This document shows, one piece after another, positions 1-9,543 of a DNA stretch of 22,277 nucleotides. Both the position numbers and the translations under genes were made by a program. The stretch is from Batkoa obscura (Eukaryota; Entomophthoromycota; Entomophthoromycetes; Entomophthorales; Batkoaceae), in the NCBI GenBank assembly GCA_030770535.1, contig JASVEC010000270.1, forward strand, positions 1 through 22,277. The letters are read 5' to 3'. The notes beneath the pieces were generated by a model. The model ran no database searches. It worked only from the letters and a program-made list of their open reading frames with translations, and was not told the origin of the DNA. Each line of letters begins with the position of its first letter. Within the stretch, counting starts at the first letter, position 1.

Positions 1-73
1 ATTATAATTTGAAATAGTTAGAATTAAGGTTTCTAACAACTCTATAAGCTTATTTGTTTTTTTTCTTCCATTT

Positions 74-997
74 CTATTCATTTTTTGTTTTTAATAATAT
101 CCCATCTTGTATATCAAACTAAATAATAATTCGTTATTACTTGTTTCTTAAATAAAGATGAACTCTTTTACTTACGCTATATTCCATTAACTTGATTCCA
201 AACTTATTTTCCAATGCTAATGCACTTATTCTTAGACCTAATTCCAAATCCCAATAATAAATCAAATTAAATAAACTTCTATAACAAATAAATAACATTT
301 GATTCATTTGTGAAATACTCATTGTTATTAATTCTTTTTTTCGATTTTCAGTCAATAATTCTATTAAATGAAATAATCCATTAAATAAACTTCCACTACT
401 TTGACTTTGTTGATAGCCTATATTTTTGAGTAAAGGGGTAATATATTAGTTACTTAGTGGTTAAAATCAATTAATATAAGAATTACGTTTAACTCCTTCC
501 CATAAACAAGTGATAGCTAGTTTGAAATCTTTGTTCAAGATACTTTGACCTTTTTTAAAAAATCTATCACCTTCTTTGACTTTATCTATAAAAAGAAAAG
601 AATATATGGAAGTTGAGATTAAAATAAAAAAACTCAATAAAATTTTACCATTATCAATTACTTTTAATTTACTTTTTAAATGCGATTCGGTGATTGTATG
701 CTGCTTTATTGTCTGTTCTTTATTCCATTTTTTATTACATAATTTACACGATTTTATTTTAGTTAAAGGTTTATCTGTCTTCCATGTTGTAAATACTACC
801 TATTATAAGTATTTGTTTATTATATTTAGGTTATTAAATTTACTATCTTCATTTATTAAATTAACAAATTCAATATTTTTAGCAATTATTTTTAATTTTT
901 CCAATTCCATCTAATTAAGATAATAACTCAGTTTTTAATAATCTTATTAATCATAAACCTTATTGATAAATTAAAGTTTACTCACGATAGATTTCAT
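74..997 (-). CDS. Small C2H2 zinc-finger protein, six exons (unrecognised family)
   Basis: Spliced gene read on the minus strand: exons 997-986, 910-844, 795-649, 585-487, 417-176 and 118-74. They sum to 612 nt, or 203 residues plus stop. Introns carry GTGAGT, GTAAAT, GTAAAA, GTAATT and GTAAGT donors and AG acceptors. Residues 43-65 form a zinc finger of spacing C-x2-C-x12-H-x5-H (C43, C46, H59, H65), the spacing of U1/matrin-type fingers that often bind double-stranded RNA or sit in splicing proteins. The rest is helical and hydrophobic and matches nothing I recognise. The 12-nt first exon is the least certain part: an ATG at 910-908, directly after an acceptor-like TTAG, is an alternative start. 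The gene is divergent from the CRAL-TRIO gene, with 111 bp between the start codons. The gene is likely real; a role in RNA binding is only inferred from the finger. Confidence 0.6.
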
Positions 998-1108
998 TGG
1001 CTCTTACTAAAAATACTTGAAATTTAAATTTTTTAATTAAATAAAAAACATTGATTTTTCTTCATTCATTCACTCTTTAACTAAAAAAATTCGATTACAT
1101 CAACTTTA
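998..1108. promoter_or_regulatory. Short shared (bidirectional) promoter region
   Basis: Only 111 bp separate the start codons of the divergent zinc-finger (minus) and CRAL-TRIO (plus) genes, so both promoters and 5' leaders must fit here or overlap the genes. The stretch is AT-rich with a pyrimidine-rich block at about 1056-1080 on the plus strand. No clear TATA box stands out. Confidence 0.4.
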
Positions 1109-1954
1109 ATGACTTTAGAAAACGATATCTTATCTAAACAAAATCAAAACATCCCTAACTTAACTCAATATAACCAAGATTTGCAATCAAATCCTGAACC
1201 CCTCACTCCAGAACAATGTGAAAAGCTTTTACAATTAAAACAATTAATTCAGAGTGATGAACCCATCAAACAATTATCTTTAAACGTTTCCAATCTCAAT
1301 TTTATCAATGATCCTTGTTTATTGCGTTATCTTAGAGCGAATCGATGGTCTTTAACTAATAGTTTATCAGGTTTAAAGAGTACAATGAACTGGCGACAAG
1401 AGTTTGCTGTAACTGAAATGAAGCCAGAGGAATTTTATACTGAAGGGGCAACTGGAAAGATATACTGTAATGGATACGATAATGATAACCGACCCATAAT
1501 TATAATGAATCCATCCGCACAAAATACGAATGATTCCAAAGCACATATAAGATTTACTGTATTTAGCATCGAAACAGCAATCAAAATGCTACCAAATGAT
1601 ATGGAAAAGTTGACTATTATTATTGATTTAAGAAATTATGCATTGAAACATTCGGTAAGTTTAAGTGAAGCAAAAGAAGTATTGACGATTTTAAGCTCCC
1701 ATTATCCAGAAAGATTAGGTCGTGCTTTTATTGTCGATGCTCCTTGGGTATTTTCTGGTTTCTTTAAAATAATTTCTCCTTTGATGGATCCAGTTACAAA
1801 AGATAAAATTCGATTTTGTAATGGAAAAAAAATAGATGATAATCATTTGAGTCATTTTGTACCAGATTGGAATTTGTTCAAGGATTTTGGTGGTAAATCG
1901 GAATATACATTTGATTCAGATAAGTATTTTGAACAAGTTGAACTTTTGTTTTAA
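1109..1954 (+). CDS. Sec14-like CRAL-TRIO domain lipid-transfer protein
   Basis: A single exon encodes 281 residues. The N-terminal CRAL-TRIO helical part is recognisable at about 70-99, with the family pattern LLRYLRA followed by W-R. The lipid-binding lobe runs from about 115 to 262. The diagnostic block YPERLGRAFIVDAPW is at 199-213 and is followed by the LMDPVTKDKI segment at 225-234. E201 and K233 lie 32 residues apart, as do the two residues that contact the phosphoinositide head group in yeast Sec14 (E207 and K239), so phosphoinositide binding is likely. There is no signal peptide or membrane helix, so it should be a cytosolic or peripheral protein moving or presenting phospholipids between membranes. 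The length resembles Sec14/Pdr16-type proteins; which subgroup it belongs to cannot be told. A possible poly(A) signal AATAAA lies at 2007-2012. Confidence 0.93.
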   Translation: MTLENDILSKQNQNIPNLTQYNQDLQSNPEPLTPEQCEKLLQLKQLIQSDEPIKQLSLNVSNLNFINDPCLLRYLRANRWSLTNSLSGLKSTMNWRQEFAVTEMKPEEFYTEGATGKIYCNGYDNDNRPIIIMNPSAQNTNDSKAHIRFTVFSIETAIKMLPNDMEKLTIIIDLRNYALKHSVSLSEAKEVLTILSSHYPERLGRAFIVDAPWVFSGFFKIISPLMDPVTKDKIRFCNGKKIDDNHLSHFVPDWNLFKDFGGKSEYTFDSDKYFEQVELLF

Positions 1955-2298
1955 TTATTGTTTTTTGAAAAAAAAGGGTTAAATTAAGATGACAGTTGGA
2001 TAAATGAATAAAATTATTAATTATAGTTAAATAAAAGTAACTAATAGATAAAAATTCATAATAATTTAGTGTATTTTTTATCTATAACTTTGTTTTTATT
2101 TTTTTTAATGTATTAGTAAGAAACAAACTATGAAGTAGAAGGGAATTAGTTCTAACTTCTATTTTATTTTTTAAATTTTTTATTTTTCTGTTGTTTCTTT
2201 CTTTCAAATTTGGTTTCATATTTAATTTTTTGTTTTCTAAATAAATTGGTAAATAATTAAAATGTTCATTTTAATATGATTATTCTATTATTAATAAT
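1955..2298. other. Convergent intergenic spacer
   Basis: Spacer between the 3' ends of the CRAL-TRIO gene (plus) and the Nol12-like gene (minus). It is AT-rich with long T runs and holds an AATAAA at 2007-2012 that may end the first gene. I see no further gene in it. Confidence 0.5.
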
Positions 2299-3182
2299 TT
2301 ACCTATTCTTTTTAAATTTATTTCCAGACTCCTTATCTGAATCTTCTGAATCTTCTTGATGATCCGATTCTTCCTCGCCTGCTTTCTATTATTCGAAATC
2401 ATTAGTTTATAAATCTAATAACCTTCACAAATCTATACTCCACCAAATAAAGTAAAATAAAATAAAACATTTCACCTACTCTAGCTTTATCTTTAATATT
2501 TTTTAACATAATAGCTGGAGTCATTTCATCATCCATTTCCTTTTCAAAATCTTGAATTAAAGTAACTGTTGTAGTTTCTTTTTCACCATCAAAATTCATC
2601 TCTTGATCAGATAATTTTTCTTTAGACGACTGAATATCAGTGAGTAATTGTCTATCTATTTTAGTAAAAAGTTTAATAAAGATTATAATAAATGAATGGG
2701 ATATTAAATGCTTACCTATATCTTCCACTTTAATTCTTTGACCTAATTCTTTTAACCGCATTTTACGAGTCTATTTTAAAAATGAATATTAATTATAAAT
2801 ATTGGTTATCAAGTTTATAAATTTATTTTAAAACTTACTTCTTTTCTCAATTCTAATTTTTCTACTCTTTCTCTTTCTTTTGCTTTAATCTCCGCTTGTT
2901 TCTTTTTTTCAACATTACGTTTATGAAATCCAGTTAAATATTCCCTATTCATTTATATAGTTAATTAATAACTACCTTTTTATTAGAATAATAGATTATA
3001 AATTACTTTCTTGAAGTTTCATCAAATTTAATTTCTTCAATTTCTTCTGGTTTTTTATTGTATTTTTTGGCTCCTTTGCCATTAAAGCCTCCTTTAGGGT
3101 TTGATTTATTATTAAACTTGTTTCCTGCTTTGGAATTCCCCTTGTTATTGAATTTAGATGTTCCTTTGGACTGTACTTTCAT
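2299..3182 (-). CDS. Nol12/Rrp17-like nucleolar ribosome-biogenesis protein, five exons
   Basis: Exons 3182-3007, 2944-2839, 2770-2716, 2655-2480 and 2385-2299 sum to 600 nt, or 199 residues. Donors are GTAATT, GTAAGT, GTAAGC and GTAGGT. The N-terminus (1-45) is a Lys/Asn/Gly-rich basic tail. It is followed by an acidic stretch and the family block FDETSRKEYLTGFHKR across the first splice junction (residues 53-68), then a long Lys/Glu/Arg helix, the layout of the Nol12/Rrp17 family. Yeast Rrp17 acts in the nucleolus in 5'-end processing of 60S precursor rRNA. The last exon gives an acidic Glu/Asp/Ser tail ending in basic residues. An in-frame TTG lies 15 nt upstream, but the ATG at 3182-3180 is the natural start. 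The gene is divergent from the Eme1-like gene, with 220 bp between the start codons. Confidence 0.8.
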
Positions 3183-3290
3183 CTTTTCTATAATCAATTG
3201 AAATAAAAAAGTTACTATTAATTTTGATATTTTTATTCAAAATTCTACTAGGTTTAATATTTTATTTCATTGGTTTAAATTTCAATGACT

Positions 3291-3396
3291 TTTTTCCCAT
3301 TTTTATTTCTTATTTCTATTTTTATATTTCTATTTCTATATTTCTATTTTTGTTTTTATCTTTACTTTTGTTTTTATTTTTATTTTTATTTTTATT
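3291..3396 (+). repeat. Pyrimidine-rich (TTTTTA/TTTCTA)n tract before the Eme1-like gene
   Basis: About 100 bp of near-uninterrupted T with single A, C and G interruptions, built from variants of TTTTTA, TTTCTA and TTTTTG. It ends about seven bases before the ATG at 3403. It lies between the divergent Nol12-like and Eme1-like genes and is probably a nucleosome-excluding poly(dA:dT) promoter element or a pyrimidine-rich leader. Confidence 0.7.
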
Positions 3397-3402
3397 AAAA
3401 TA

Positions 3403-5779
3403 ATGGAAGATGTGAATTTAGATTTTAATGATACATTAGACGATGATTTAATTCAATGTTTTTTAACTAACAATAATAATAATAATAATAATGAAATACA
3501 ACAAAACATCAATAATCTTACTGAAAATAGAGAAAAGATAAATAATATACAGTCCAATTTACTGATTGATTTAACTGAAAGTCCAAATAAACTACATATT
3601 AAACAAAAGAAGGATGTTGATGAAGGTATTAAAACATTATTAAGCGTTTATAAGTTAATAATACTAATAATTTTAATTTTAGATTCTTTAATTATATTGT
3701 CTTCAAGAGAAAATACACAAATCAGTAAATTTAAATATTTGTTTATTTTAATTAATATTAATAATTTTAGTCAACGAAGAAAGTGATAAAATGATAAACA
3801 AATTAAATGAAGGTAAATAGAAACCCTAATTATTTAAATGATATAATAATAATAATAACATTTTTATAATAGACAGGCTATTTGATTTAAGTTTATCTCC
3901 AGTCAATAATTACTTAATAGAAACAAATAAGTTAAGTGAAGGTAATTATTAGTTAATTGTATTTAAAAAGTTAATATTAATTTTTTTACATTTCTAAATA
4001 ACCTAGAAGATTTATTAAGTTTAAGTATATCACCAATTAAAAATTATATACCACAATTAAATTCAGCTTCTTCATTCAAAACGAAAGTTAATAAATGTAA
4101 ATTTATTAATATAGTTAATTAATACAAGTTATGATATTAATAAATTATTATAGCACCATTAGTATTAAATGATGTTGATAATGAAAATATAATAAAATAT
4201 AATAAAATAAATAATATTGAAAACAATATTGAAAATAATATTGAAAATGATATTGATTTTAGTGACGTAGAAGTAATGGAAGGTAAATAATAGTAATAGT
4301 TTAATTAATTAGTCATCTTATAAATTATTTTTTAGAATTAAGTTTATTAAATAAAAATAACATATTAACTTTAAATAAAAATAATTCGATACCTTATAAT
4401 AAAAATAACTCAGTACCTTACAATAGAAACATTTTAAATGAAGGTAAATTTAAATCAATTATTATGCTATATTAATTGATATTTAATATTCTATTTAGAT
4501 AATAATACTCATTTATTAGATAATAGTATGGATTTTAATGTATCAAGTAATTAATTAATATAAAACAAATATATTAGTATATTAATATTAATATTAATAT
4601 TAATCTTTTTATTATAAAATTAGATTTATCTAAAGCAAAGTCATTTGATAGTTCAATGATTCAACAAAACTCCTTCGATAACAGCAAAATTCAAGTAACA
4701 ATACATCAAAAAATATATCAAAAATACAGTCTACAAGAAATAGAAAGCTTGATTAATAATTTACCAATATCGATTATAAAATACAATATTGATAATTTTA
4801 TAAATTTAGTTTATTTAAAGAAAAAAATAGATAAAATTCAATATAATAATCAAAACCATTCATTATTAAAACCTATTTTTATGGAATTATATCATTTGTT
4901 TATTCTTTGGGATGCCATTGAATTATTTTATATGTTAAAAAATGGTAAGCTTATTATTAATAATATTATATTAAATATAAGTTTAACATTTTTGATGTAG
5001 AAAAATACCTTCCTGATTATGATTTTAATTTAATACAAAAATTATATCCATATCATCAAATCAATATTTTATTAATAGGAAATCAAAAACATCAAAAAGA
5101 AATTCAATATAATATTAATTTACAGTTTAAAAATTATGTTAATAATAATCAAAATAATAATAATAATAAATTCAAAACTGGGGATTTAAATTTAATTGGC
5201 AATTATTTATTTGAGCTGCAATTTAATAATGATAAGTTACAAATTATTGAATTCGATAGTGAATTATTAGCATTAAAATTTACTACTCATTATGCTAAAT
5301 GTTTAATTTTAGAGTAAGTTTTGTTTTATATATCTAATAATATTAATAATATTTAATTAATAATTTAATTTTAATTGTTAATAGTATTGATGAAGAAGAA
5401 TATGAATATGGTTGGTTGCAATCTAATATTAAAAAACATTTAGAAGAAAGTACTTGGTTTTCAGCTATATTACAATTTATTCCTGGAGTGACTAGAAATA
5501 TTAGTACTACTATCTTAAATCAATATAAAACATTAAATGGATTATTAACTAAATTAAACATTCATAAAAATATGGATTCCAATCAAAAAGAAAAATGTAT
5601 CAATCAATTAGCTAGTTTAAATGTAAGTTTGAAATTCTATAAAGCTATCTATTTATTGTTTTATTTTATTTATATAGATACAATTAGTAAACAACACACA
5701 ACGAAAATTAGGGATTACGATAGCTAAGAGAATATTGAATCTATTTTGGAATAATGAGTTCGATGTTTTAATAGCATAA
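3403..5779 (+). CDS. Eme1/Mms4-like subunit of a Mus81-type structure-specific endonuclease, twelve exons
   Basis: Exons 3403-3625, 3683-3724, 3771-3812, 3873-3941, 4007-4096, 4154-4282, 4336-4443, 4499-4546, 4624-4944, 5001-5313, 5385-5622 and 5678-5779 sum to 1725 nt, or 574 residues. Residues 1 to about 260 are Asn/Ser-rich and likely disordered, with an Asn run at 24-30. Residues 260-460 fit a degenerate ERCC4-type nuclease fold without the catalytic ERK-D motif, as in the non-catalytic Eme1 partner. A helix-hairpin-helix at about 489-512 contains IPGVTRNIS. A second, with LGITIAKRIL at 552-561, closes the protein, as in Eme1/Mus81. Family role: with Mus81 it cuts replication and recombination branch structures in the nucleus. 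Introns 1-9 are all phase 1, and exons 4 and 5 encode similar Ser-Pro peptides. The C-terminal assignment is good; the family call rests mainly on the last 120 residues. The gene ends 17 bp from the convergent neighbour. Confidence 0.72.
3873..4096 (+). repeat. Duplicated exon pair within the Eme1-like gene
   Basis: Exon 4 (3873-3941) and exon 5 (4007-4096) begin with matching peptides: LFDLSLSPVNNYL and LLSLSISPIKNYI. Both are flanked by phase-1 introns with GAAG|GTAA donors. This is what duplication of a symmetric exon would leave. The matching nucleotides (tta-agt-tta...cca) support a common origin rather than chance low complexity. Confidence 0.55.
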
Positions 5780-5796
5780 ATATGATAATATACTAT

Positions 5797-6351
5797 TTAT
5801 TCATCTTCAATGATACAACTAATGGATAAAAACAGAGTAATAAAAAAATTGATATCCCATTGCAATTTGGTAATTAAAATAAATTCATTACTGTTCTTCA
5901 TTTTCTTTAATATTACTAAACTAATTTGATTATGACTTAATCTCCATTCTTTTGATAAACTATTATATGTCCATTCAAGGGCTAACTTATTATATTTTAA
6001 ACAATATTCTTTTTTTAGTAAACTTAAATGGTTTGCTTTAGAACTTAATTTTAAACTTGATTTAACATTGGAATTTACCATTTTTATTATGTATTTACCT
6101 TGGATTAAATGGAATAAATTACATTGCATTAAAGCAAGGATTTGCTTATTGGAGTCGATTAGTAGTTTATTGTTATTATTACCATTAAAACAATAGTAAG
6201 TTTTGAAATCGGAAGTTATAATGAGATGATCGACATCTTTTTTTATTTGAATGGTTAATGAAGGTTGTTTAATATTGTGACCGCTGATTATCAATGGGCT
6301 GATAGTATTATCAAATACATTATTAATCATTGAAGATTTAGTAGAAATCAT
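5797..6351 (-). CDS. Hypothetical protein, 184 residues
   Basis: Single open frame starting at the ATG at 6351-6349; the stop is at 5799-5797. I do not recognise it with confidence. The protein has many short alternating hydrophobic/polar stretches, suggesting beta-strands (for example LTIQIKKDVDHLIITSDF at 32-49). It ends in one strongly hydrophobic helix with an acidic tail (FFITLFLSISCIIEDE at 169-184). A beta-barrel closed by a C-terminal hydrophobic helix is the layout of Tubby-like/LOR folds, so a fungal Tubby-like domain is a reasonable guess. A tail-anchored protein is the alternative. There is no N-terminal signal peptide. It is convergent with the Eme1-like gene, with only 17 bp between the stop codons, so the transcripts probably overlap at their 3' ends. 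Confidence 0.7.
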   Translation of the reverse strand: MISTKSSMINNVFDNTISPLIISGHNIKQPSLTIQIKKDVDHLIITSDFKTYYCFNGNNNNKLLIDSNKQILALMQCNLFHLIQGKYIIKMVNSNVKSSLKLSSKANHLSLLKKEYCLKYNKLALEWTYNSLSKEWRLSHNQISLVILKKMKNSNEFILITKLQWDINFFITLFLSISCIIEDE

Positions 6352-7099
6352 TGATGTTTAAAAAGTAAAAGTTATTCAAACTAAAAACATAGCTTACTTT
6401 TTCATTTAAATACCTTTATTTCATGGTTTGTTTGATTTAGTTCTATTTTCAAGCCTATCAACTATTAGTTTTATGTTACACATGCTATTTAGCACCATGT
6501 AATTATTTTAGGATTAATTAAAAGTGGTGGATGATAATATTAAATCACTAAGGTTCAGTTTTGGCCTTTTTCTCAATCAAAATCAATAACAGCCTATGAA
6601 TTGAATCAACTTTTGCATTAAATTTGAAGCTTTATTTTGAATTGAAAATATATAGTTTAAACTTCATTAAAATCTATACTGTTTGATTGGATTTAAAAAA
6701 TATATTTTTCATAATAACTAATTTTAGTAATAACTTACAAACAAAATGAAAAATAAACTCAACTTTATTGAATTTAGTTCAGCTGTTATTTCAATAGTCT
6801 TTAAATGAACCCATTTGTTTCTAAGCATTCATTTCTATATTCTAAATAAATCTATAAAAATAATATCCAAAATGGAATTTCTTATATAATACTGTTTAAT
6901 ATCTATTACAATATCTTTATTACCAGTATTAATAATTTTGTTTCTATTTTTTGTTGAGATAATTTATCACTATTTATCTAACCTAATAAATGATTTAAAG
7001 ATGAATTTTTAGAACTAGTTTTGATAATGAACGCAATAAATAACTTTAAAAAAAATATAGCTTTTGAGTATATGATATGGTGCCTTAATAAATCCCATA

Positions 7100-7680
7100 A
7101 TCTTTTTATACTACTACTCTTAGTAAAGTATTTGTAGAAGAATTATATAGACAATAATATAATAATAAATCAGAGTTTTAGTATTTTGAGATTTTGACTA
7201 TTTTTCAAAAAAGTATGAACTATTTCTCAGAAATTCTAATTAAAGCATCTTATATTTATAGTAATATTTTTTTTATATTCGAATAAATAATCAACATTAT
7301 TATGATCTTATCTTTTATTTAAAAACATATTATTGAACTAGTTGAAGTATTGATAATTAACTTTAATTTCAAACCGAAAATTTTAGGAAAATGCAATAAT
7401 GATTTTCAAAAAAACTTATCCTTTAAATATAAGAAATATACTTTATTCAACATTAAAGCGATAGACTTTACACCACTACTCCGAGGTATATATTTATATG
7501 ATTTTTACTGAAAAAAATAACAAAATAATAAATTCAATTCCTATAACATTTTGAAATTTACACTACTTTGCAAAGAATCAAACAGAGCATATCATCTTTA
7601 AATAGATACTAAATGACTAATAGAACCTCATATTTTGTTTAAAAATACACTATCAAACCAGTTGAAGTATTAGCAATCAA
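7100..7680. repeat. Diverged direct repeat, about 320-365 bp offset
   Basis: Similar words recur in the same order: ACTACTACTC (about 7112) and CCACTACTCC (about 7473); ATTTTGAGATTTTGAC (7183) and ATTTTGAAATTTACAC (7548); GTTGAAGTATT (7341) and again at 7661. The changing offset shows insertions and deletions. The two halves look like an old tandem duplication or two worn copies of one repeat. Confidence 0.35.
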
Positions 7681-7975
7681 GTCAAATAAACAGAAAAAAT
7701 ATCTAAATAAGGGAATATTCGAATTTTCAATTGCTAGAATTACAATGACAATAACATTCAAAACTTGAATAAAAAATAACAAAAGATCAATATTATATCA
7801 TTAAATTTAAAAATAAAAAATAAAACATGTCGATATTCTTGAGTCTAAAAAAGTATCAAAATTGACATTGAAATAGCTCAAAATAGTCTTATAAAATTTT
7901 AAAAATAAAATAAACCGAAAATCAAAGGTTCATTGACGTTTATTTATAACAATTAAAAAAAAGATAATTAAAAAC

Positions 7976-7983
7976 TATATAAA
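7976..7983 (+). promoter_or_regulatory. TATA-like box of the trypsin-like pseudoprotease gene
   Basis: TATATAAA lies 67 bases before the ATG at 8051, within the CTATATAAAC context. The other trypsin genes and the ABC gene have CTATAAA boxes nearer, about 40 bases before their start codons, so this assignment is less sure. Confidence 0.45.
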
Positions 7984-8050
7984 CGAATAAAAGATATTTG
8001 AATCGGTTTATAACTCATTGAAATTTTAACTTCAAAATAAATCATAACAA

Positions 8051-8818
8051 ATGAAACTTTCGATTTATCTTTTATTTTTAGGATTAGTCAGTGCTGCTAA
8101 CCTTTTATCGAATGATGCGTCTATCAAATTAGTTGGTGGAACAGAAGTATCCCCAAAATTCAAATATCCTTGGATAGTCTCTTTAAACAATCAAGATACT
8201 CATATTTGTGGAGGAACCCTTATTAACTCTAATACTATCATCACCAACGCGGGTTGTATTTATGGTAACATAACGGAATGGACCGCCAAAATTCATCGCC
8301 ATGATTTAAGTTTAACAGAACTGGAAGAGAATGGAAAGACTTTTAGTATAAAAAGTTGGATCGCTCATCCTTTATATTCTCGATCCGATTACTATGATAT
8401 TTCATTATGGAAATTGGATGGTAATTTTAATTTATCTACGATTATTCAATTGGACCAAGGTGATTTATCTAATACTGAGAAACTAACTTTAAAGATTATT
8501 GGTTGGGGAGCTACTCAATCGGGTGATGGTTCAATACCACTTCTTAGGGAAATTCATCAAAGTATTGTTAATAATGAAAAATGTAAATCACGTTACTCCT
8601 ATTTTAAAAAAGAATTATTGTTCTGTGCTTCTAATGGAGGTTATGAAAATCCATGCTATGGGGATCAAGGCTCTCCTTTATTTTTGGAAGATGGGAATAC
8701 GTTCACCTTAGTTGGTCTTTCTTCTATTAGTCTTGATTGTGGCGCTAGACATTACCCCCATGTTTATACTCGTGTTTCAAGTTTATTACCGTTTATTCAG
8801 AAACATATTAATTTTTAA
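8051..8818 (+). CDS. Secreted trypsin-fold protein lacking catalytic His and Ser (serine-protease homologue)
   Basis: Single exon of 255 residues. There is a signal peptide at about 1-16, and the short propeptide ends K26-L27 where active relatives have R-I (then VGG). The S1-family fold is clear: HICGGTLI (51-58), the catalytic-Asp segment YYDISLWKL (114-122), GWGATQSG (151-158) and six cysteines in the positions of three trypsin disulfides (C53/69, C178/192, C202/230). The catalytic His is Gly68 (NAGC instead of AAHC), and the nucleophile Ser is Gln206 (GDQGSP instead of GDSGGP). The specificity Asp is Asn200, and the glycines lining the S1 pocket are also changed (SIS for SWG, YPH for KPG). 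D116 of the triad remains. The frame is open throughout, so this looks like a maintained secreted pseudoenzyme, not a damaged copy. Peptidase activity is not expected. Known serine-protease homologues act as cofactors, decoys or binders; its role here is unknown. Possible AATAAA at 8856-8861. Confidence 0.95.
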   Translation: MKLSIYLLFLGLVSAANLLSNDASIKLVGGTEVSPKFKYPWIVSLNNQDTHICGGTLINSNTIITNAGCIYGNITEWTAKIHRHDLSLTELEENGKTFSIKSWIAHPLYSRSDYYDISLWKLDGNFNLSTIIQLDQGDLSNTEKLTLKIIGWGATQSGDGSIPLLREIHQSIVNNEKCKSRYSYFKKELLFCASNGGYENPCYGDQGSPLFLEDGNTFTLVGLSSISLDCGARHYPHVYTRVSSLLPFIQKHINF

Positions 8819-8906
8819 TATAATAAATGTAACAATATATTTTATTGAATTTTTGAATAAATTTAAATCATTCTAATGAATTATTTTTCTATTGATTTAG
8901 TTGTAT

Positions 8907-8959
8907 AGTAAGCTTATTACTATTACTTCATTCCTAAATTGCATAAAAATAAGTTTACT
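8907..8959. repeat. Short inverted repeat downstream of the trypsin-like gene
   Basis: AGTAAGCTTATT at 8907-8918 pairs with AATAAGTTTACT at 8948-8959 with one mismatch around a 29-base loop. It lies 90 bp past the stop codon. It may be chance in AT-rich DNA or a 3'-end structure. Confidence 0.4.
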
Positions 8960-9249
8960 AGAAACTAATAAGTTAATATCATAGTTTGACAATAAACTAA
9001 TTTTAGAAGAGACGCTCATTATTAGACTGCTATTCTTTTCAATTTCGTTGTTAATCTTTTAAAATTTATAAGTATAGTTTTATATTAATTAACGGTTTTA
9101 CTATATATACTATCTTAAATAATAATGGTATCCAAAATGTCAACTTTAACTGTAATTATTATAAATAATAATAGAAAAGTATCCTTTAAATAGGGTATTA
9201 GAAAACCTCATATATACTATAGTTTATTGAAATGACAATTTTATATACT

Positions 9250-9355
9250 ATATGGAGATGTGTTTTTTTGTTTAAAAATTTTACTACAATCTTTCCACCC
9301 AAATAGCGCTTAAAAAATGGAAAAAATAATGAAGTCAAAAAAAATAGCCTCATAT
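9250..9355 (-). mobile_element. Foldback MITE family A, copy 1
   Basis: Ends are ATATGGAGATGTG and AGCCTCATAT, forming terminal inverted repeats. The middle holds AGCGCT with CCAAATAGCGCT before it, matching the other six copies in reverse orientation. TA lies outside each TATG...CATA end, which fits a TA target-site duplication of the Tc1/mariner type. It has no coding capacity. It lies between the trypsin-like gene and the Sld2-like gene. Confidence 0.75.
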
Positions 9356-9543
9356 AAAGAAACTAAATAGCTAATGTAAAAAGCCCCAATGTTAAATGTT
9401 TTAAAGTATTTAGGAGATTTCACAAAATTAAAGTATGATAATATCAACTTGAAAGTTAGAAACCATTGTTCTATTTATAATTTAAGAAAGAACTAGTTTT
9501 TATCTCAGAACTGTTAATTAATTGGTTGATTTTAAACTCCCAA

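Larger units (their letters stand above)
6352..8050. other. Long gene-poor intergenic region
   Basis: About 1.7 kb with no open frame of useful length and no RNA gene I can recognise. It holds a faint, diverged direct repeat (7100-7360 against 7465-7680) and a short fragment at 6489-6560 that resembles one at 11885-11961. The right end carries the promoter of the trypsin-like gene at 8051. No copy of the 105-bp foldback element is seen here. Confidence 0.5.

Noticed and set aside
576-914. Plus-strand open frame of 112 codons
   Set aside because: It is antisense to the zinc-finger gene, whose minus-strand exons show a C2H2 motif and consistent splice sites; the plus-strand peptide is a low-complexity hydrophobic artefact.
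8051-8818. Reading the trypsin-like gene as an ordinary active protease or as a sequencing error
   Set aside because: Both the His (GGT, Gly) and Ser (CAA, Gln) codons need more than one base change, the pocket residues are also changed, and the frame is intact.
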